From the NCBI RefSeq assembly GCF_007677875.1, contig NZ_VEDO01000016.1, positions 62,001 to 126,000 on the forward strand: a DNA stretch of 64,000 bases, in the 5' to 3' direction. Within the stretch, counting starts at the first letter, position 1; each line of letters opens with the position of its first letter. The notes beneath the pieces were generated by a model. It did not search any database. It had not been told where the DNA came from and saw only the letters and a list, made by a program, of their open reading frames with translations. The position numbers were made by a program, and so were the translations under genes. Source of the DNA: Variovorax boronicumulans (GTDB taxonomy: Bacteria; Pseudomonadota; Gammaproteobacteria; Burkholderiales; Burkholderiaceae_C). This document shows, one piece after another, positions 20,809 to 29,855 of the stretch.

Positions 20809-22038
20809 ATGGCGAAGGAATACAAAGATCTGGTGGTGGGGCTGGACATCGGCACGGCCAAGGTGATGGCCGTGGTGGCCGAGGTCATGCCCGGCGGCGA
20901 CCTCAAGCTGGCCGGCTTCGGCGTGGCGCCCAGCAATGGCCTGAAGCGCGGCGTGGTCGTCAACATCGACGCCACGGTGCAAAGCATCCAGCAGGCCTTG
21001 AAGGAGGCCGAGCTCATGGCCGACTGCAAGATCGCCCACGTCTACACCGGCATCACGGGCAGCCACATCCGCGGCATCAACTCCTCGGGCATGGTGGCCG
21101 TGAAGGACCGCGAGGTCACGCAGGCCGACGTGGCGCGCGTGGTCGAGACAGCCAAGGCCATCAACATCTCGACCGACCAGCGTCTGTTGCTGGTGGAGCC
21201 GCAGGAATTCGTGATCGACGGCCAGGACGTCAAGGAGCCGATCGGCATGAGCGGCATCCGGCTGGAGGCCAAGGTCCACATCGTGACGGGCGCGCAGAGC
21301 GCGGCCGAGAACATCATCAAGTGCGTGCGCCGCTGCGGCCTGGACGTGGACCAGCTCATGCTGAACCCGCTGGCCTCCAGCCTGTCGGTGCTGACCGAGG
21401 ACGAGCGCGAGCTCGGCGTGGCGCTGGTGGACATCGGCGCGGGCACCACGGACGTGGCCATCTTCACGGGCGGCGCGATCCGCCACACGGCCGTGATCCC
21501 GATCGCGGGCGACCTGATCACCAGCGACATCGCCATGGCGCTGCGCACGCCGACCAAGGACGCCGAGGACATCAAGGTCGAGAACGGCTGCGCCAAGCAG
21601 CTGCTGGCCGACCCGGACACCCAGGTCGAGGTGCCGGGCCTGGGCGACCGCGGCCCGCGCATGCTGAGCCGCCAGGCGCTGGCCGGTGTGATCGAGCCGC
21701 GCGTGGAAGAGATCTTCTCACTCGTGCAGCAGGTCATCCGCGAGTCGGGCTTCGAAGAGGTGCTCTCCTCGGGCATCGTGCTGACGGGCGGCAGCGTGGT
21801 CATGCCGGGCATGGTCGAGCTCGGCGAGGACATCTTCTTGAAGCCCGTGCGGCGCGGCGTGCCGAAATACTCGAGCGCGCTGGCCGACATGGTGGCGCAG
21901 CCGCGGGCGGCCACCGTCATGGGCCTGCTCGAGGAAGGCCGCGTGGCACGCATGCGCGGCTACAAGGTGGCACAGAAGGCGGGCTCGATGAAGACCGCCA
22001 TGGGCCGTGTCAAAGATTGGTTCATCGGAAACTTCTGA
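20809..22038 (+). CDS. ftsA: Cell division protein FtsA
   Basis: 409 residues. FtsA is an actin-like ATPase that tethers FtsZ to the membrane and signals to FtsQLB/FtsWI. VGLDIGTAKVMAVVAEV is the phosphate-1 loop, VDIGAGTTDVAIFTGG phosphate-2, and GIVLTGGSVVMPGMVEL the adenosine motif. The C-terminal tail KDWFIGNF is the amphipathic membrane-targeting helix. ACAGGAACCGAC before ATG 20809 supplies the ribosome binding site. A 193-base spacer separates it from ftsZ. Confidence 0.97.
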   Translation: MAKEYKDLVVGLDIGTAKVMAVVAEVMPGGDLKLAGFGVAPSNGLKRGVVVNIDATVQSIQQALKEAELMADCKIAHVYTGITGSHIRGINSSGMVAVKDREVTQADVARVVETAKAINISTDQRLLLVEPQEFVIDGQDVKEPIGMSGIRLEAKVHIVTGAQSAAENIIKCVRRCGLDVDQLMLNPLASSLSVLTEDERELGVALVDIGAGTTDVAIFTGGAIRHTAVIPIAGDLITSDIAMALRTPTKDAEDIKVENGCAKQLLADPDTQVEVPGLGDRGPRMLSRQALAGVIEPRVEEIFSLVQQVIRESGFEEVLSSGIVLTGGSVVMPGMVELGEDIFLKPVRRGVPKYSSALADMVAQPRAATVMGLLEEGRVARMRGYKVAQKAGSMKTAMGRVKDWFIGNF

Positions 22039-22231
22039 GGCCCGGCCATGTCGCACCGCTCACTCCAGCTGAACTGGCCTGCCCGGCTGGCCCGCGCCGG
22101 CCCCTGGCATGCCGGGGATGGCGGTCGATGGCGAAGCCCGCATCCACCTCCGCACCCCCGACACAAGAGCAAGTAAACGTTCCGAACACCCAAGGCAACT
22201 GCAACATTTTTTGAGATTGAAGGAAAAGAAC

Positions 22232-23449
22232 ATGCCCATCGAAATGATCGAAGTCGAAGAGTTCAACCTCGGCACCCAAATCAAGGTCATCGGCGTCGGC
22301 GGCGGCGGCGGCAATGCGGTCGAGCACATGATCGGCTGCGGAGTGCAAGGCGTGGAGTTCATCAGCGCCAACACCGATGCCCAGGCCCTCACGCGCACGG
22401 CCGCGCACAAGACCATCCAGCTCGGCACCACGGGCCTGGGCGCCGGCAGCAAGCCCGAGAAGGGCCGCGAGTCGGCCGAGGCCGCCATCGACGACATCCG
22501 CCAGGCCATCAGCGGCGCGCACATGCTGTTCATCACGGCGGGCATGGGCGGCGGCACGGGCACGGGCGCCGCGCCCGTGATCGCGCGCGTGGCCAAGGAG
22601 ATGGGCATCCTGACCGTGGGTGTCATCACCAAGCCCTTCGACTTCGAAGGTCCCAAGCGCATGTCCAACGCCGACGCCGGCCTGGCCGAACTGGAAGCCA
22701 ACGTCGACTCGCTGATCGTGGTGCTGAACGAGAAGCTGCTCGAGGTGATGGGTGATGACGCCACGCAGGACGAAGCCTTCGCCCATGCCAACGACGTGCT
22801 CAAGAACGCTGTCGGCGGTATCGCCGAAATCATCAACGTGCCCGGCCATGTGAACGTCGACTTCGAAGACGTGCGCACCGTGATGGGCGAGCCCGGCAAG
22901 GCCATGATGGGTACGGCCCTGGCCGCCGGCCCGGACCGTGCGCGCATCGCCGCCGAGCAGGCCGTGGCCTGCCCGCTGCTGGAAGGCATCGACCTGTCCG
23001 GCGCCAAGGGCGTGCTGGTGCTGATCACGGCGGCCAAGGGTTCGCTCAAGCTGTCCGAGTCGCGTCTGGCCATGAATACCATCCGCGCCTACGCTTCGGC
23101 CGAAGCGCATGTGATCTACGGCACCGCCTACGACGAAAGCCTGGGCGACCAGATCCGCGTGACCGTGGTGGCCACGGGCCTCGCGCGCAACCAGCGCCGC
23201 GCCGCGCCCCCGCTGCAGGTGGTGCAGCGCACCGGCACCGACAACCAGGGCTTCGCCATCCCCACGCTGACCGCCGCCAGCGGTATGGCCGGCATCGGTA
23301 ATGTGCAGCCCGACTACGAGTCGCTGCGCGGCCCGGCGGTCTGGCGCACGCCGAACCGCACCCAGGCTACGGCGCGTGTGGACGCGCTGTCCTCGGGCGG
23401 CATGGATGACTACGAGATCCCGGCCTTCCTGCGCAAGCAGGCGGATTGA
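22232..23449 (+). CDS. ftsZ: Cell division GTPase FtsZ
   Basis: 405 residues. FtsZ is the tubulin homologue that forms the cytokinetic ring. KVIGVGGGGGNAVEHM opens the GTPase domain, and GMGGGTGTGAAPVIA is the tubulin signature (about residue 105). The C-terminal peptide DYEIPAFLRKQ binds FtsA and ZipA. ATG 22232 follows AAGGAAAAGAAC; earlier in-frame starts cross the spacer and do not match the family. The 22039-22231 spacer holds a small CCCC/GGGG hairpin but no convincing promoter, so an ftsZ-specific promoter may lie inside ftsA. Confidence 0.98.
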   Translation: MPIEMIEVEEFNLGTQIKVIGVGGGGGNAVEHMIGCGVQGVEFISANTDAQALTRTAAHKTIQLGTTGLGAGSKPEKGRESAEAAIDDIRQAISGAHMLFITAGMGGGTGTGAAPVIARVAKEMGILTVGVITKPFDFEGPKRMSNADAGLAELEANVDSLIVVLNEKLLEVMGDDATQDEAFAHANDVLKNAVGGIAEIINVPGHVNVDFEDVRTVMGEPGKAMMGTALAAGPDRARIAAEQAVACPLLEGIDLSGAKGVLVLITAAKGSLKLSESRLAMNTIRAYASAEAHVIYGTAYDESLGDQIRVTVVATGLARNQRRAAPPLQVVQRTGTDNQGFAIPTLTAASGMAGIGNVQPDYESLRGPAVWRTPNRTQATARVDALSSGGMDDYEIPAFLRKQAD

Positions 23450-23500
23450 GCGGCACAGCCGCATTCCGATGGCGCGGCCGGCGCGCCATCCCACATTGTT

Positions 23501-23534
23501 CGCGGGGCCGTCATCGGCCCCGCGGCACGTTGTG
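23501..23534 (+). terminator. Hairpin pair after ftsZ (probable cluster terminator)
   Basis: CGCGGGGCCG (23501-23510), loop TCAT, CGGCCCCGCG (23515-23524) is a perfect 10-bp stem. A second small hairpin, GGCAC-GTT-GTGCC, follows directly and shares its first base region. There is no T-run, so it may attenuate rather than stop transcription, or act with Rho. It marks the end of the dcw cluster proper. Confidence 0.5.
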
Positions 23535-23611
23535 CCGGCGCATTGATTCTGATGATCGGGGTGATCGTTGTAACGATGGCCCTTCCGGGCGAAGGCAAGC
23601 ACCATGCCATT

Positions 23612-23617
23612 TAAAAT
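23612..23617 (+). promoter_or_regulatory. lpxC -10 element immediately before the start codon
   Basis: TAAAAT at 23612-23617 is followed by 7 bases (CCAGCCC) and then ATG 23625. Transcription would begin at or next to the A of the ATG, giving a leaderless message; no Shine-Dalgarno lies in front of this ATG. No strong -35 is visible. If instead translation starts at ATG 23604, this hexamer would be coding sequence. Confidence 0.4.
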
Positions 23618-23624
23618 CCAGCCC

Positions 23625-24548
23625 ATGCTTGCGCAACGCACCCTCAAATCCATCACCACGGCCGTGGGCGTGGGCCTGCACAGTGGCCAGCGCGTGGAGT
23701 TGACGCTGCGCCCGGCCCAGCCCGACACGGGCATCGTGTTCCGCCGCGTTGACCTGCCCGAGCCCGTGGACATCCCGGTGACGGCGGAGTCGGTCAGCGA
23801 CACGCGCATGGCGTCCACGATCGCGAATGGCGGCGCCAAGGTGCACACCGTCGAGCATCTGATGTCGGCGTGCGCCGGGCTGGGCATCGACAACCTGTAC
23901 GTGGACATCAGCGCCGAAGAGGTGCCCATCCTCGACGGTTCGGCCGCGTCCTTCGTGTTCCTGCTGCAAAGCGCGGGCATCGAATTGCAGCGCGCGCCGC
24001 GCCGCTTCATCCGCGTGATGCAGCCGGTGGAAGTGCGCGAAGGCGAGGGCGCCAACCTCAAGTGGGCGCGGCTCGAACCCTACCACGGCTTCAAGCTCAG
24101 CTTCGAGATCGAGTTCCACCATCCGGCCGTGGACAGCACGGGCCAGCGCGTGGAGTTCGACATGTCGTCCGATTCCTATGCGCGCGACATCGCGCGGGCG
24201 CGCACCTTCGGCTTCACCAAGGACGTGGAGATGATGCGCGCCAACGGCCTGGCCCTGGGCGGCGGTCTCGACAACGCCATCGTGATGGACGACTACAAGG
24301 TGCTCAACAGCGACGGGCTGCGCTACGACGACGAGTTCGTCAAGCACAAGATCCTGGACGCCATGGGCGACCTCTACATCGTCGGCAAGCCCCTGCTGGC
24401 GGCCTACAGCGCCTTCCGCTCTGGCCATGCCATGAACAACAAGCTGCTGCGCGAATTGCTGGCCCATCCCGAGTGCTACGAGATCGTCAGCTTCGACGAC
24501 GAGCGCAAGGCGCCCAAGGGCTTTGCGCAGCCGCTGCGGGCCTGGTAA
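23625..24548 (+). CDS. lpxC: UDP-3-O-acyl-N-acetylglucosamine deacetylase LpxC
   Basis: 307 residues, the usual length. LpxC is the zinc enzyme that commits UDP-acyl-GlcNAc to lipid A synthesis in the cytosol. [21 protein letters not shown] matches the family start (quoted as MLAQRTLKS and VGVGLHSG). HTVEHLMSA carries the first zinc His, and [10 protein letters not shown] carries the second His and the Asp. ATG 23625 is chosen from family similarity and the adjacent -10. ATG 23604 (seven more residues, weak GAAGG 9 bases upstream) is the alternative. The gene follows ftsZ as in most proteobacteria. Confidence 0.95.
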   Translation: MLAQRTLKSITTAVGVGLHSGQRVELTLRPAQPDTGIVFRRVDLPEPVDIPVTAESVSDTRMASTIANGGAKVHTVEHLMSACAGLGIDNLYVDISAEEVPILDGSAASFVFLLQSAGIELQRAPRRFIRVMQPVEVREGEGANLKWARLEPYHGFKLSFEIEFHHPAVDSTGQRVEFDMSSDSYARDIARARTFGFTKDVEMMRANGLALGGGLDNAIVMDDYKVLNSDGLRYDDEFVKHKILDAMGDLYIVGKPLLAAYSAFRSGHAMNNKLLRELLAHPECYEIVSFDDERKAPKGFAQPLRAW

Positions 24549-24560
24549 GCCGCCGGGCCG

Positions 24561-24737
24561 ATGCTGCTGTTCCGCTGGGCGATCTTCTTCCTGCTGCTGG
24601 CCGCGGGCGTGATGTTCGCGTTCTACGCCGGCACCGGGCGGCCGCACTACCGGCGCTGGGGGCTGCTCACGCTCAAGTGGACCATCCTCGCGGCGCTGGG
24701 CTTTTTCGTGGTGCTGATCCTCGAACGCATCGCCTAG
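24561..24737 (+). CDS. Small two-helix membrane protein (58 residues), unknown function
   Basis: An ATG 12 bases after the lpxC stop opens a 58-codon frame ending in TAG 24735-24737. The product has two clear membrane segments (residues 5-22, [19 protein letters not shown], and 37-54, [18 protein letters not shown]) joined by a basic loop with GRPHYRRWG. It is probably a genuine small inner-membrane protein co-transcribed with lpxC; the hairpin topology puts both ends on the same side. Its last 4 bases overlap the end of yoeB on the opposite strand. Function is unknown. Confidence 0.7.
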   Translation: MLLFRWAIFFLLLAAGVMFAFYAGTGRPHYRRWGLLTLKWTILAALGFFVVLILERIA

Positions 24738-24988
24738 TAGTGGTAGCGCAGCTGTGCCAGCAGCAGCGCGCCGTCTTCCGCCCGGTAGACCATGCGGTGT
24801 TCGTCGTTGATGCGACGGGACCAGTAGTCCGACAGTGCATGCTTCAAGGGTTCTGGTTTGCCGACACCGGAGAACGGCTCGCGCTGCACTTCGGCGATCA
24901 GCTTGTTGATGCGCTCGACCATCTTGCGGTCCTGCTTTTGCCAGTACAGGTAGTCTTCCCAGGCTTCGTCGGCGAAGACGAGCTTCAT
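24734..24988 (-). CDS. yoeB: YoeB-family mRNA endonuclease toxin
   Basis: 84 residues. YoeB (RelE superfamily) binds the ribosomal A site and cleaves mRNA, stopping translation until neutralised by Yef[20 protein letters not shown] opens it, [17 protein letters not shown] is the central sheet, and DEHRMVYR...LRYHY holds the catalytic Glu/Arg/His/Tyr cluster, with the characteristic C-terminal aromatic tail. Its ATG overlaps the antitoxin stop by 4 bases. All key residues appear intact, so the toxin is probably functional. Confidence 0.95.
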   Translation of the reverse strand: MKLVFADEAWEDYLYWQKQDRKMVERINKLIAEVQREPFSGVGKPEPLKHALSDYWSRRINDEHRMVYRAEDGALLLAQLRYHY

Positions 24989-25236
24989 TTGGTCAGCCTG
25001 CGCTCCACACCCTTGCCCGCAGCCAACTGGGCCGTCGCCGCCAGCAACCGCTTGGCATTGCTCGGGTTGCGCAGCAGGTAGGCCGTTTCTTCCAGCGCCT
25101 GGTAGTCCTCCAGCGACAGCATCACGACCGACTGCTCCCCATTGCGCGTGATGATCAGGGCCTCGTGGTCTTCGCAGACACGGTCCATCGTACGCGCCAG
25201 GTTCGCGCGGGCGGAGGAATAGGTGATGGCGTCCAT
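24985..25236 (-). CDS. yefM: YefM-family antitoxin (Phd/YefM)
   Basis: 83 residues, the family length. YefM binds and inhibits YoeB and, with it, represses its own promoter. The N-terminal Phd/YefM fold [20 protein letters not shown] is followed by [20 protein letters not shown] and the toxin-binding tail [19 protein letters not shown] 25236 is preferred: AAGGAG (minus strand, 25250-25245) lies 8 bases away. A GTG at 25245 would sit inside that Shine-Dalgarno. It is first in the two-gene operon with yoeB. Confidence 0.94.
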   Translation of the reverse strand: MDAITYSSARANLARTMDRVCEDHEALIITRNGEQSVVMLSLEDYQALEETAYLLRNPSNAKRLLAATAQLAAGKGVERRLTK

Positions 25237-25250
25237 GGGTGGCACTCCTT

Positions 25251-25270
25251 ATGTACGTTTAATTGTACAT
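25251..25270 (-). promoter_or_regulatory. yefM-yoeB operator/promoter palindrome
   Basis: ATGTAC (25251-25256) and GTACAT (25265-25270) form an inverted repeat that includes TGTACA (25264-25269), the core recognised by YefM-YoeB in E. coli. On the minus strand TACAAT (25267-25262) could serve as -10. It stands directly upstream of the Shine-Dalgarno, so binding would block transcription of the pair. Confidence 0.65.
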
Positions 25271-25279
25271 ATCTGCGGC

Positions 25280-25831
25280 TCAGCGCGCCCGCCCGCCCCG
25301 GTACATCCCCGTCGTCGCGCGCTTCAGCGGCGCCGCCAGCGCGATGCGCGCCATGGCCTGCCCCACGTGCGCGTGCGTGATCGCGATGCCCAGCGCATCG
25401 GCCGCGTCCTTGCCGGGCACGCCGGGCAACTGCAGGAGGCGCTTGACCATCTCCTGAACCTGGCTCTTGTCGGCACGCCCGCTGCCGACCACGGCCTTCT
25501 TCATCTGCAGTGCGGTGTACTCGGCCACCGGCAGGTCGCGCGCCACGAGCGCGGTGACGCAGGCGCCCCGCGCCTGACCCAGCAGCAGCGTCGATTGCGG
25601 GTTCACGTTCACGAACACGATCTCCACGGCGGCGGTCTGCGGCGCATAGCGTGCGTTGATTTCGCCGATCCCGTCGAACAGGACCTTGAGCCGGGCCGGC
25701 AAGTCGCCCATGTCGGCACTGGCCATGGTCTTGATCGTGCCGCTGGCGACGTAGTGCAGCTGCGCGCCTTCGGCGTCGATCACGCCGAAGCCGGTGCATT
25801 GCAGGCCGGGGTCGATGCCCAGAATCCTCAT
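25280..25831 (-). CDS. ruvC: Holliday junction endonuclease RuvC
   Basis: 183 residues. RuvC is a dimeric RNase H-fold resolvase that cuts Holliday junctions with Ruv[19 protein letters not shown] carries the first catalytic Asp (residue 7), [12 protein letters not shown] the Glu, and [14 protein letters not shown] the C-terminal Asp pair. ATG 25831 is the family start; the frame stays open further upstream but that part is unrelated. It lies 7 bases after the cdsA-like gene and ends the long minus-strand operon. ruvAB are not in the window. Confidence 0.95.
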   Translation of the reverse strand: MRILGIDPGLQCTGFGVIDAEGAQLHYVASGTIKTMASADMGDLPARLKVLFDGIGEINARYAPQTAAVEIVFVNVNPQSTLLLGQARGACVTALVARDLPVAEYTALQMKKAVVGSGRADKSQVQEMVKRLLQLPGVPGKDAADALGIAITHAHVGQAMARIALAAPLKRATTGMYRGGRAR

Positions 25832-25838
25832 GCGCCGC

Positions 25839-26822
25839 CTATGCCCCGAAATACCAGCGCGCGGAGTGGAAGAACACCGGCGCCGCGAAGCACAGCGCGT
25901 CCACGCGGTCGAGCAGGCCATTGGCGCCAGTGACCGAACGGCCTTGCAGGCCCCAGTTGGTGACACCACGGTCGCGCTTGAGCGCCTTCATGACCAGATG
26001 GCCCATGCTGCCCGCCACGCAGGCGATGGCGCCCATGGCCAGCGCTTCGAGCGGGCGGAACGGCGTGATCGCGTAGAGCACCACCCCGAGGCTGCTGGCG
26101 GCCCCCACGGCGACGCCCCAGCTGGTCCAGTTGAAGCTGCGGCTGACGTGGGGCGCGGCCGGCGGGCGCGGGAAATGCCGCGCCGCGAGGTGCTGGATCA
26201 ACATGCAGGTCTGCACCACGAACACGAGGAAGAACACGAGGAAGGCGCCGCGGCCTTCGTAGTGGCGCAGGCTCAGCAGCAGCAGGGCCGGCACATGGCT
26301 CATGCCGTAGACGCAGACCATGATGCCCCATTGCAGCTTGGCGTTGCGCTCGAGGAAGCGTTGCGGATCGTCGGCCAGCGCACTGACCACGGGGATGGCC
26401 AGGAACACGTAGACCGGGATGAACACCGTGAACAGGTCGAAGTGCTTGCTGCCCACGAGCCAGAACTGCACCGGCAGCACCACGAAGAAGGCCAGCACCA
26501 GGCTGCGGTGGTCGCCGCGCCGCGTGGGCGACAAGGTGATGAACTCGCGCAGCGCCAGGAAGGCCACGAGCGCGAACAGCACGGTGGCGGCGGTCTCGCC
26601 CAGCACCCAGCCGACCCAGAACACGCTGACCATGAACCAGCTGGTCTTGAGCAGCGCCCACCAGTCGGCATGGAACGCCGCGCGCGTCTCGTCGGCTTCG
26701 TGGCGGCTGCGCACCGACAGTGTGACCAGCGCACCCGTCACGAGGATCAGCAGGCCGAACACCAGCACGAACAGCGCGCCGACTTGTCCGCTGGGGGTGA
26801 GACTACGCAGCCACGTGCTCAT
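25839..26822 (-). CDS. CDP-diacylglycerol synthase-like phosphatidate cytidylyltransferase
   Basis: 327 residues with about eight to nine membrane segments. The C-terminus has the cytidylyltransferase signature in a variant form: [18 protein letters not shown] followed by [13 protein letters not shown] (Lys-Arg, then the DRxD pair). The usual HGG before DRxD is replaced by TGANGLL. This resembles the YnbB-like branch of the CdsA family, which is often found beside an acyltransferase, as here with the PlsC-like gene overlapping by 4 bases. It would use CTP to activate phosphatidic acid. Substrate range is inferred. Confidence 0.8.
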   Translation of the reverse strand: MSTWLRSLTPSGQVGALFVLVFGLLILVTGALVTLSVRSRHEADETRAAFHADWWALLKTSWFMVSVFWVGWVLGETAATVLFALVAFLALREFITLSPTRRGDHRSLVLAFFVVLPVQFWLVGSKHFDLFTVFIPVYVFLAIPVVSALADDPQRFLERNAKLQWGIMVCVYGMSHVPALLLLSLRHYEGRGAFLVFFLVFVVQTCMLIQHLAARHFPRPPAAPHVSRSFNWTSWGVAVGAASSLGVVLYAITPFRPLEALAMGAIACVAGSMGHLVMKALKRDRGVTNWGLQGRSVTGANGLLDRVDALCFAAPVFFHSARWYFGA

Positions 26823-27442
26823 ACATCCCTCAAGGCGATGACGGCAGCGCGTGCCCGGGCCAGGAAGTCGGCGCGCGGCTCGTCCGGGGCCAGCTGCATC
26901 GGCGCCCCGAAGGTCACCGAGCACAGGATGGGCACGGGCACGACCTCGCCCTTGGGCATCACGCGCTGTACGTTGTGGATCCAGGCCGGCACCAGCACCA
27001 CCTGCGGAAAGCGCAGCGCCAGGTTGTACAGCCCCGCCTTGAAGGCCTGCGGCTCCTCGGCATGGCCGCGTGTGCCTTCGGGGAACAGGATGATGGAGTC
27101 GCCCGCGTCCAGCGCCTGCACCAGCGGCGCGAGCGGGTCCTGGCCCTCGGTGCGCTCGCGGTCCACGTAGACGGCGTTGAACACGGCCGTGGTGATCCAC
27201 TGGCGCAGCGGCGTCTTGGTCCAGTAGTCCTTGGCCGCGATGGGCCGCGTGATGCCGCGCAGCTCGGCCGGCAGCGCGGCCCAGATCATGACCAGGTCGG
27301 CATGGCTCTGGTGGTTGGCGAAGTAGATGCGCTGCTCGGCCTTGGGCGGGCAGCCCCACCAGCGCGCCTGCGCGCCGGTGAGCAGGCGCACCAGGCCCAG
27401 CAGCAGCCAGCCGACGATCTTGGCGCGCGTGCCGGTGCTCAT
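26819..27442 (-). CDS. PlsC-like 1-acyl-sn-glycerol-3-phosphate acyltransferase
   Basis: 207 residues. The acyltransferase motifs are NHQSHAD (the HX4D catalytic pair, about residue 43), VDRERTEG, FPEGTRG (about residue 120) and a later VPAWIHN. One N-terminal hydrophobic segment (WLLLGLVRLL) anchors it to the inner membrane. It probably makes phosphatidic acid for the cytidylyltransferase gene that follows it with an ATGA overlap. ATG 27442 itself overlaps the mtgA stop by 4 bases. Confidence 0.85.
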   Translation of the reverse strand: MSTGTRAKIVGWLLLGLVRLLTGAQARWWGCPPKAEQRIYFANHQSHADLVMIWAALPAELRGITRPIAAKDYWTKTPLRQWITTAVFNAVYVDRERTEGQDPLAPLVQALDAGDSIILFPEGTRGHAEEPQAFKAGLYNLALRFPQVVLVPAWIHNVQRVMPKGEVVPVPILCSVTFGAPMQLAPDEPRADFLARARAAVIALRDV

Positions 27443-28155
27443 GGCAGCTCGACGTCGCCCATGCGCGCGACGATGGTGCGGGCGCGGCTGGCGAGGTAGC
27501 CCGAGTTCGGCAGCTTCTCGAAATAGCGCGGCCTCGGCAGCATCACGGCCAGGCGCGCGGCCTCGTAGGCCGTCAGTTGTGCCGCGCTCTTGCGGAAGTA
27601 ATGGCGTGCAGCGGCCTCGGCGCCGAACACGCCTTCGCCCCATTCCACGCTGTTGAGGTAGATCTCGAGGATGCGGCGCTTGTCCAGCAGGGTTTCGAGC
27701 ATGAGCGTGAGCACAAGCTCCTGCCCCTTGCGCCAGAAGGTGCGCTCGCCCGACAGGAACAGGTTCTTGGCCAGTTGCTGCGTGATGGTGGAGCCGCCCA
27801 CGATCTTGGCCGGCCTGGCGTTGGGGCGCGTCGCGGCGCGGGCTGCCGCCTGCTCGTTCTTCTCCCAGGCCTTCTCCATGGCCTGCCAGTCCACGCCGTC
27901 GTGGTCGGGAAAGCCGGAATCCTCGGAGGCGATCACGGCGCGCTTGAGGTTGTCGGCGATGCGGTCCGCGTCCACCCATTGCTGGCGCCAGTGGAAGCTG
28001 CCTCCAGCGGTCGCCAGACGCCAGGCTTCGGAGCGCTGGAACGCGGTGGACTGCGGCGCGAGAACGGCCATCGCCGCGATGCGGCCCACGAAGTACAGCT
28101 GCAGCGCGAGCGCGGCGACGGCGAGCAGCAGCAGCCAGCGGGCGATCTGGCGCAT
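27439..28155 (-). CDS. mtgA: Monofunctional peptidoglycan glycosyltransferase MtgA
   Basis: 238 residues. MtgA polymerises lipid II into glycan strands without a transpeptidase domain. One N-terminal membrane anchor (residues 5-30) precedes a GT51 domain. ASEDSGFPDHDGVD carries the catalytic Glu, GGSTITQQLAKNLFLS is the family signature, and ILEIYLNSVEWGEGVFG and GAEAAARHYF complete it. It starts at ATG 28155, immediately adjacent to the aroE stop (28156). Confidence 0.95.
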   Translation of the reverse strand: MRQIARWLLLLAVAALALQLYFVGRIAAMAVLAPQSTAFQRSEAWRLATAGGSFHWRQQWVDADRIADNLKRAVIASEDSGFPDHDGVDWQAMEKAWEKNEQAAARAATRPNARPAKIVGGSTITQQLAKNLFLSGERTFWRKGQELVLTLMLETLLDKRRILEIYLNSVEWGEGVFGAEAAARHYFRKSAAQLTAYEAARLAVMLPRPRYFEKLPNSGYLASRARTIVARMGDVELP

Positions 28156-28989
28156 TCAGGCGTCCACGATGGCGCGCAGCTCCGCCAGCACCTGGGCCGA
28201 GGGCGGGCGCACGCCGCGCCACAGCGCGAAGGACTCGGCCGCCTGCTCGACCAGCATGCCCAGGCCATCGCGCGCACGCGCGCCGTGGGCGCTTGCCCAG
28301 GCCAGGAAGGGCGCGGCCGCGGGACCGTACATCATGTCTACGGCCAGCGCGCCGTCGGCCAGCACGCTGGCGGCCACGGGAACACCAGCACCGGCCAGGC
28401 TGCTTGCGCTGGCGTTGACGACGATGTCGAAGCGGCCGTCCACGGCGTCGAGTCCGCAGGCCTGCAGCGCGCACCCGTGCTGGCGCGCCAGTGCGGCATG
28501 TCGCTCGACCAGCGCCTGGGCCTTGGCGACCGTGCGGTTGGCTACCGTGGTGCGCCGGGCACCGGCCTCGATCAGCGGACCCAGCACCCCGGCCGAAGCG
28601 CCGCCGGCGCCGACCAGCAGCAGGTCACGGCCGGCGATGGCCTGGCCCGCGTGCTGCGTGATGTCCTGCACCAGGCCGGCGCCGTCGGTGTTGTCGCCGT
28701 AGATGCCCTCGGGCGTGAAGTGGAGCGTGTTGCAGGCCTGGGCCAGCCGGGCGCGGCCGGAATGCGCCGTGGCCAGGGCCGCGGCTTCGAGCTTGAACGG
28801 CACGGTCACGTTGCAGCCTTTGCCACCGCGCGCGCGGAAGGCCTGCACGGCCGCCGTGAAGCCGTCCAGTTCCACATGCAGCCGGTCGTAGGCCATGGCT
28901 TGGCCGGTCAGCGCGGCAAAGCGGGCGTGGATCCAGGGCGAGCGGCTGTGGGCCACGGGATTGCCCATCACGCAGTAATCAAAGCTCAT
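28156..28989 (-). CDS. aroE: Shikimate dehydrogenase AroE
   Basis: 277 residues. AroE reduces 3-dehydroshikimate to shikimate with NADPH in the chorismate pathway, downstream of the DAHP synthase at 38454. VMGNPVAHSRSPWIHA binds shikimate, GCNVTVPFK holds the catalytic Lys, DNTDGAGLVQD follows, and LLVGAGGASAGVLGPL is the dinucleotide loop. NRTVAKAQ gives the NADP-phosphate Arg. ATG 28989 overlaps the stop of the TonB-type gene by 4 bases. Confidence 0.96.
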   Translation of the reverse strand: MSFDYCVMGNPVAHSRSPWIHARFAALTGQAMAYDRLHVELDGFTAAVQAFRARGGKGCNVTVPFKLEAAALATAHSGRARLAQACNTLHFTPEGIYGDNTDGAGLVQDITQHAGQAIAGRDLLLVGAGGASAGVLGPLIEAGARRTTVANRTVAKAQALVERHAALARQHGCALQACGLDAVDGRFDIVVNASASSLAGAGVPVAASVLADGALAVDMMYGPAAAPFLAWASAHGARARDGLGMLVEQAAESFALWRGVRPPSAQVLAELRAIVDA

Positions 28990-29855
28990 GGGGGTGTGCT
29001 GACATTGGTTTGCAGCGTGGCGTCGCGCGCAAAGCGAAAGCGCGAGACCACGAGGATCTGGTCGGCCTGCATGCGCATGGCCGGCGTGAAGCCGCCGTAG
29101 GGGCCGGCCGCGCGCGCGATGGCCTGGGCGCGCTGGTCCAGCAGGCGGTTGCCCGAGCTTTCGGCCACCTCGGTGGACAGCACCTGGCCCCGGTGGTCCA
29201 CCGTGATGATCATGACGAGCTCGCCGTAGAGCTTGCGGCCGTTGTGTTCGGGAAAGTTCTGCGTGCCGCGCTCCTCGACCTTGCGGCGCAGCGTGTCGTA
29301 GTAGACGGCATAGACCTCCTCGCGCGTGGAGGGGCTGACCACGCGGCGCTTGGGGCGCGCGTTCTCGATCTCGATGCGGCGCTCGATCTCGGCGAGGTGC
29401 TGCAGCAGCTGGCGCCGGCGCTCGTCCTGCTCGCGCGCCTCGGCCGAATCGCTGATGTTGCGCGGGTCGGGCGGTGGCAGCGCGGCCAGCATGCGCGTGA
29501 CCTGGGCCAGCAGCAGGGTCTGCTGCTGGTGCATGGCCTCGATCTGGCGCTGCGCCTCTTCCACGGCATCGCCGATGTCGGCGCGTGGCGAGGGCGGCAG
29601 CGGCGAGGTGGCGCGCCCGGCCGCGGCATCGCCGCCGCCAGCCAGGGAGGCCTGGGCGATGGCCTGGGCCTTGTCGGGCCGCTCGTCGGACTTGGCGTTG
29701 ACGAGGATCACCTCCAGCGGCGTGTCCTGAAACAGCCGGTCGAACGCGGCCGGATCGGCGAAGCGCACGGCCAGCAGCGCGGCGTGTGCGGCGACCGAGA
29801 ACAGCAACGCCACCTGCAGCGTGCTGAGTCGGCGCAGCCAGGCCGGCGCCTTCAT
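28986..29855 (-). CDS. TonB-family energy-transducer-like protein
   Basis: 289 residues. It has one membrane helix near the N-terminus (about residues 13-33, LQVALLFSVAAHAALLAV) and a periplasmic linker with a coiled coil (about 95-165, EEAQRQIEAMHQQQTLLLAQ onward). The C-terminal TonB-like domain is YGELVMIITVDHRGQVLSTEVAESSGNRLLD, quoted here only through YGELVMIITVDHRG and VAESSGNRLLD. The linker lacks the long Pro-Glu/Pro-Lys repeat of classical TonB. No exbBD genes are next to it. The partner receptor is unknown. It overlaps the RNB gene and aroE by 4 bases each. Confidence 0.8.
   Translation of the reverse strand: MKAPAWLRRLSTLQVALLFSVAAHAALLAVRFADPAAFDRLFQDTPLEVILVNAKSDERPDKAQAIAQASLAGGGDAAAGRATSPLPPSPRADIGDAVEEAQRQIEAMHQQQTLLLAQVTRMLAALPPPDPRNISDSAEAREQDERRRQLLQHLAEIERRIEIENARPKRRVVSPSTREEVYAVYYDTLRRKVEERGTQNFPEHNGRKLYGELVMIITVDHRGQVLSTEVAESSGNRLLDQRAQAIARAAGPYGGFTPAMRMQADQILVVSRFRFARDATLQTNVSTPP

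Noticed and set aside
22039-22231. A separate ftsZ promoter in the ftsA-ftsZ spacer
   Set aside because: The spacer has a small hairpin but no convincing hexamer pair.
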